A stretch of 64,000 bases of DNA from Rapana venosa (Eukaryota; Mollusca; Gastropoda; Neogastropoda; Muricidae). Positions within the stretch are counted from its first letter, which is position 1, and the number at the start of each line of letters is the position of its first letter. The translations under genes were made by a program, and so were the position numbers. A model generated the notes under the pieces. The model saw only the letters and a program-made list of their open reading frames with translations. It ran no database searches and had not been told where the DNA came from. Of this stretch, positions 60,423 to 64,000 are shown in pieces. The DNA lies in the NCBI GenBank assembly GCA_028751875.1, contig CM054153.1, positions 26,249,310 through 26,313,309 on the forward strand. The letters are read 5' to 3'.

Positions 60423-60478
60423 ATGTGTGTGTGTGTGTGTGTGTGTGTTGTGTGTATGTGGTGTGTGTGTGTGTTGTG
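60361..60478 (+). repeat. (GT)n microsatellite
   Basis: About 30 GT units, then variants with GGATG and GTTG steps. Confidence 0.95.
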
Positions 60479-60856
60479 GTGAAATGTGGGACCTTGGGAA
60501 AAAGAAATTTTATTAATCTACAATATCATTACATTCGTTTTTGTGTGGAAAAAGTTGTTTTCGAGAAAATCAAACTATCACGGTTTATCAAGTGCGTGCG
60601 TGCGTGTGTGCGGGCGCGCGCACACACACATACAAAACACACGCATACACACTCACACACACACCGATTCAAGTCCTATTTTGATGTTTAAAGTTGGGCT
60701 ATATCTTACTAAACGTCTAAATGATATCAGCAGTGGCAATCTTCCCTTTACATGAAAGTACATGTTAATTACACTGTTGCTTCTATGGTGGCCTGCAAAA
60801 AAACAAAACACAACTAAACAAAAGTTACTGTTATTTTTTATTTCATTCTTCCTGTC

Positions 60857-60990
60857 ACACACACGCACACAAAAACACACCACACACACAAAATACACAC
60901 CACCACCAACACACACCACCACACACACACACCACCACCACCAACACACACACCACCAGACATACACCACACATTCACACATCACACTAA
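60857..60990 (+). repeat. CA/CAC-rich array
   Basis: CA blocks mixed with CACCAC and CAACAA triplets. Confidence 0.85.
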
Positions 60991-61362
60991 CAACAACAAC
61001 AGCAATCTCCCTTAAGTTACTTTAGTGAAAGTGCAGTGGTTAGAAAAGTTACTAAAAGCTGCTGAAAATGTAATGCACTCTAGCATCGCAAAATGCAAAG
61101 GGCAAAGAACCTATTTTCCCACCACTATCCCTACCTCCCCCCCCCCCCTTTTTTTCTTCTTCTAAAGACAATTTTTATAGGTGAATGTTTCACGTTTGCA
61201 TGCGGGCTGTTTTGTTTGTTTGTTTGTTTGTTTTTGTCATGACAGCTGCTACGGACATGTTTCTTCTCAATGCTTAGATGTTGGTTGTTTTTTGTGGTTT
61301 TGTTTTTGTTTTAGTTTTAGATGTAGATTTACTAAAACTAAGTGGTTTTTACTGCGACATTG

Positions 61363-61370
61363 TGTGTGTG

Positions 61371-61444
<74 letters not shown>

Positions 61445-61781
61445 GTGTGTGTGTGTGGTGAGTGTGTGTGTGTGTTGTGAGTGTGTGTGTGTGTGAGTGT
61501 GTGCGTGTGTTTGTGTGTGTGAGAGAGAGTGTGTGCGTGTGTGTGTGTGTGTGTGTGTATTATGTGTGTGCGTGGCGTGAGTGTGTGCGTGCGTGTGAGT
61601 GTGTGTCGAGCGTGCGTGCTGCGTGCATGTGCGTGTGTGTGTGTGTGTGTGAGAGAGTGTATGTGTGTGTGAATGTGTGCGTGTGCGTGAGTGCGCGCTG
61701 CGCGCGTTTGCGTTGAGTGTGTGTGCGCATGAGTGTGTGTGTGCGTGTGGAGGAGATGAGGAGTGTGTTGTGTTGTGTGTG

Positions 61782-61820
<39 letters not shown>

Positions 61821-61839
61821 TGTGTGTGTGTGTGTGTTG

Positions 61840-61870
<31 letters not shown>

Positions 61871-61888
61871 TGTGTGTGTTGTGTGTTT
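61363..61888 (+). repeat. Long GT-rich array
   Basis: About 525 bp of GT with GAGT, GCGT and GTTG variants. It yields long Cys/Val and His/Thr frames on both strands that are not genes. Confidence 0.95.
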
Positions 61889-62129
61889 CCTTCCAGGCAG
61901 TCATCGTGGCGCCCAAATGGCAATAACGAAAATGTCACCGCGCGCAGCAAAAGCCTGGAGTCTGCATCGGTATGGTATGGCAATGGCGATACACGACACA
62001 GGCAATGGCTCATGATATTCCTGGTAAACATCAACACAAAAACTAACAGGAAGGGAAGATAAACACAATTTGTGTCAACAAATCACAACAATATATACTG
62101 CCATAGAGAAAAAAAAGAAAAAAAGTAAA

Positions 62130-62415
62130 GGAGTCCCATAACCTATAAGGTCGTAGGGGAGCGAGGCGTCAGAGACCTCAATTCTCTAGGGCCAGCATAT
62201 TGAGGGCGGCGCCCATCTCCTCTCCCTCGCTGCTTTACCTTCCCTCACCCTGAAGAGGGCAGGTACCCATTTACATCTGGGTGAACTGGGGGAACTGTAC
62301 TGAAGCCAAGGCGCGCAAACGGTCACCCATCCAGCTGGTAACCACGCTCGATGCTGCTTATCCTTAGCTGGGGGAAAAGCGAGTGCTCCGACCACTGCGC
62401 TATCCCGTCCCCAAA
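62130..62415 (-). mobile_element. SINE-like unit joining tRNA-like and 5S-rRNA-like parts
   Basis: On the minus strand the start is GACGGGATAGCGCAGTGGTC with a perfect tRNA A box (TAGCGCAGTGG). About 30 bp later comes AGCTAAGGATAAGCAGCATC, then GTGGTTACCAGCTGGATGGG and TGACCG, resembling the internal promoter (A-box/C-box) region of 5S rRNA. The rest is unique, with GGGTACCTGCCCTCTTCAGG and a GGTTATGGGACTC end followed by T/A-rich DNA. Confidence 0.6.
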
Positions 62416-62805
62416 GTGGGTGGGCACCGAGGAAATCGTGAACAAAACGAAAGGGAATCGGGGAAAAATGACTAAACATACAATCTTACAAAGCCTGGTC
62501 ATTATACTATGTCTGAACCTGTTCAGAGCTCGAGCTTGTCAATGGACTTACAGACTCTACAAGGTATGGGAGACTTACAATGGATGAAAAGGAAACAAAG
62601 AAAAAAAGGAACAGGGGGAAACTTTGGTCAACACTTTCAAAAGGAAGATACATATCTTTCCAGTGGACCCATGATAAATGAACCATGCAAAACACACACA
62701 CACACACTTATTGTTTAATGCCTGTAACGATTGCTCCTTACTGATGTTCAGTGTGACCGAAAGAGAACCAATTTTAACAATCATAGATCGGGATTCATTT
62801 TTCCT

Positions 62806-63145
62806 CGTGGGGATGCCCGGATAGGAGAAAGGGGGGGGGGGGTTGAGCCGGCCGGCTGTCAGTATAAACAGCATTCCCTTCCCACCTTTTGGAAATTCTG
62901 TGCAAAGAATTCCCTCTTTGTTTCTGCTTTGTTCCTTTCTTCCTGTCACCTCATTCTTATCTATTTTCTGCCTTCTTGGTTCATTTTTCTGCCTTTATTC
63001 CAGAAAGACTTCAAAAGATAACAATTCTCTCCCACACCGAAGTCGGATGCGCTGGGCCTGACTTGTCAGGCGCTTAACGGCAGCACAACGCGTTTTCGAT
63101 CGCTCAAATAACAGACAATAGCTGCTGTCTGAGCGCTCGACGACG
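62806..63145 (+). repeat. Dispersed repeat, copy 2
   Basis: Matches 38560-38875 over its length and ends in GTCTGAGCGCTCGACGACGA. A 10-G run lies at 62832-62841. Confidence 0.75.
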
Positions 63146-63180
63146 ATAATGACTACGACGATGAAGAAGAAGAAGTAGAA

Positions 63181-63219
<39 letters not shown>

Positions 63220-63268
63220 AATAGTAGTAGTTAGTAAGTAGTAGAAAGAAGATGAAGAAGAGGAGGAA

Positions 63269-63300
<32 letters not shown>

Positions 63301-63365
63301 AAGATGATGGATGATGATGACGATGGAGAAAAAGAATAAGAACAAGAACACGAAGAAGAACAACA
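63145..63365 (+). repeat. Trinucleotide array (GAC/GAA/GTA)
   Basis: ACGACGATGAAGAAGAAG, then about 13 GTA units, then GAA/GAT triplets. Confidence 0.9.
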
Positions 63366-63471
63366 AGAAGAATCCATTTACTTAATGTAAGTCAGTTAGT
63401 TGTACACGTTACATACACAAGACCTCTGCGAGTACCACCAGTATAGTAACGACGTGGTCAAGGCCAGGTAT

Positions 63472-63476
<5 letters not shown>

Positions 63477-63502
<26 letters not shown>

Positions 63503-63504
63503 GG
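63477..63504 (+). repeat. (GGCA)n tetranucleotide repeat
   Basis: About six GGCA units followed by GGCGGGCG. Confidence 0.9.
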
Positions 63505-63640
63505 GCGCCAGCACTACAGTCAAGAAGTCACCATTGCATAAGCATTACATTACATTACATTACTACAGCCAGATAAGATGAGAGGTGTGATGAAGCACTC
63601 TCAGCACACAATACCCAAACCCAAGTCTCCCTGGAATAAA

Positions 63641-63704
63641 GATGGCCGCCGTGGCACAGCGGTTTTGCACTTCAACGTTCAGTCTGAAGGTTGCTCGTTG
63701 ATTT
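63641..63704 (+). mobile_element. tRNA-like SINE head
   Basis: A perfect A-box (TGGCACAGCGG) with a poor B box (GGTTGCTCG) about 40 bp later. A T- and TTC-rich tract follows. Not a functional tRNA. Confidence 0.4.
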
Positions 63705-63719
63705 TCTTTCATTCTTATC

Positions 63720-63855
63720 TTCTTTATTTTTTTTTCGCCTCCTCCTTCCTCCTCCTCTTTTCTTCTTTTCTTCTTCTTCTGATTCTTTTCTTCTTCTTCT
63801 TCTTCTCCTGCTCCTCCTCCTCCTCTTCTCTCCCTCCTCCTCTTCGTCGTCGTCA
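63720..63855 (+). repeat. TTC/CTC trinucleotide-rich tract
   Basis: T run then CTC, TTC and GTC triplets. Confidence 0.9.
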
Positions 63856-63872
63856 AACAGCAACTATTATTG

Positions 63873-63985
63873 TTCGTCGTATGAGCGAAAACGCGTTTTC
63901 AGGCGATTCACGCAACGCAACGCATTTTCGCTCATATTTATGACGGACAAAACATACTTGCTGTCCAAGCGTTCGACTAAGAAAA
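63873..63985 (+). repeat. Dispersed repeat 3' end, partial copy
   Basis: CGTATGAGCGAAAACGCGTT, ATGACGGACAAAACATACTT and GCTGTCCAAGCGTTCGACTA correspond to the ends of the repeats at 38.8 and 63.1 kb. The GAGCGAAAACGCGTTTTC segment is nearly palindromic. Confidence 0.55.
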
Positions 63986-64000
63986 AGTATGGGGTATCGG

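Noticed and set aside
61267..62037. 256-aa frame of His/Thr repeats on the minus strand
   Set aside because: It is a translation of the long GT-rich array; no non-repetitive coding segment or splice context.

Overview
The window is eukaryotic, most likely from a marine invertebrate. A mollusc, perhaps a gastropod, is my best guess, but this is inference and no sequence search was possible. The signs are a low-density, intron-rich gene, many tRNA-derived SINE copies, and heavy (GA)n, (GT)n and poly-G/C tracts. There is no prokaryotic operon structure.

One gene spans about 9.8-47.5 kb on the minus strand: a furin-type proprotein convertase (subtilisin/kexin serine endoprotease). I traced eleven exons by family motifs, splice sites and matching phases. 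In transcript order they are 47430-47518 (catalytic His), 46552-46724, 44542-44753 (oxyanion Asn), 43863-43963 (catalytic Ser), 40152-40255 and 39316-39433 (end of protease domain, start of P domain), 37750-38020 (middle of P domain, reading frame disturbed), two alternative exons for the last P-domain strand (32492-33079 and 25674-25808), 11699-11835 (Cys-rich region) and 9778-10311 (Cys-rich end, membrane segment, cytoplasmic tail, stop). The signal peptide, propeptide and catalytic Asp exons were not found and probably lie beyond 64000.

The most interesting gene feature is the pair of interchangeable phase 1-1 exons. The 25674-25808 exon gives the canonical furin path from P domain into the Cys-rich region. 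The 32492-33079 exon instead carries the P-domain end plus a stalk of about 180 residues rich in Thr, His/Gln, Gly and Ser runs.

Nested in one intron, on the plus strand, is an intronless ORF (41317-42225, 302 aa) with its own poly(A) signal, bracketed by (TC)n arrays. It looks like a retroposed or mobile unit of unknown function.

The rest is introns and flanks. They hold two SINE families that share a tRNA-like head and core but have different 3' tails, a SINE-like unit joining a tRNA-like promoter to a 5S-rRNA-like segment, pieces of LINE reverse transcriptase genes, several minisatellites (including a 27-bp array open as a Pro/Tyr-rich nonapeptide), and from 48 to 64 kb a dense microsatellite zone with a 109-base G run. 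1-9777 is 3' flank, possibly including a long 3' UTR.
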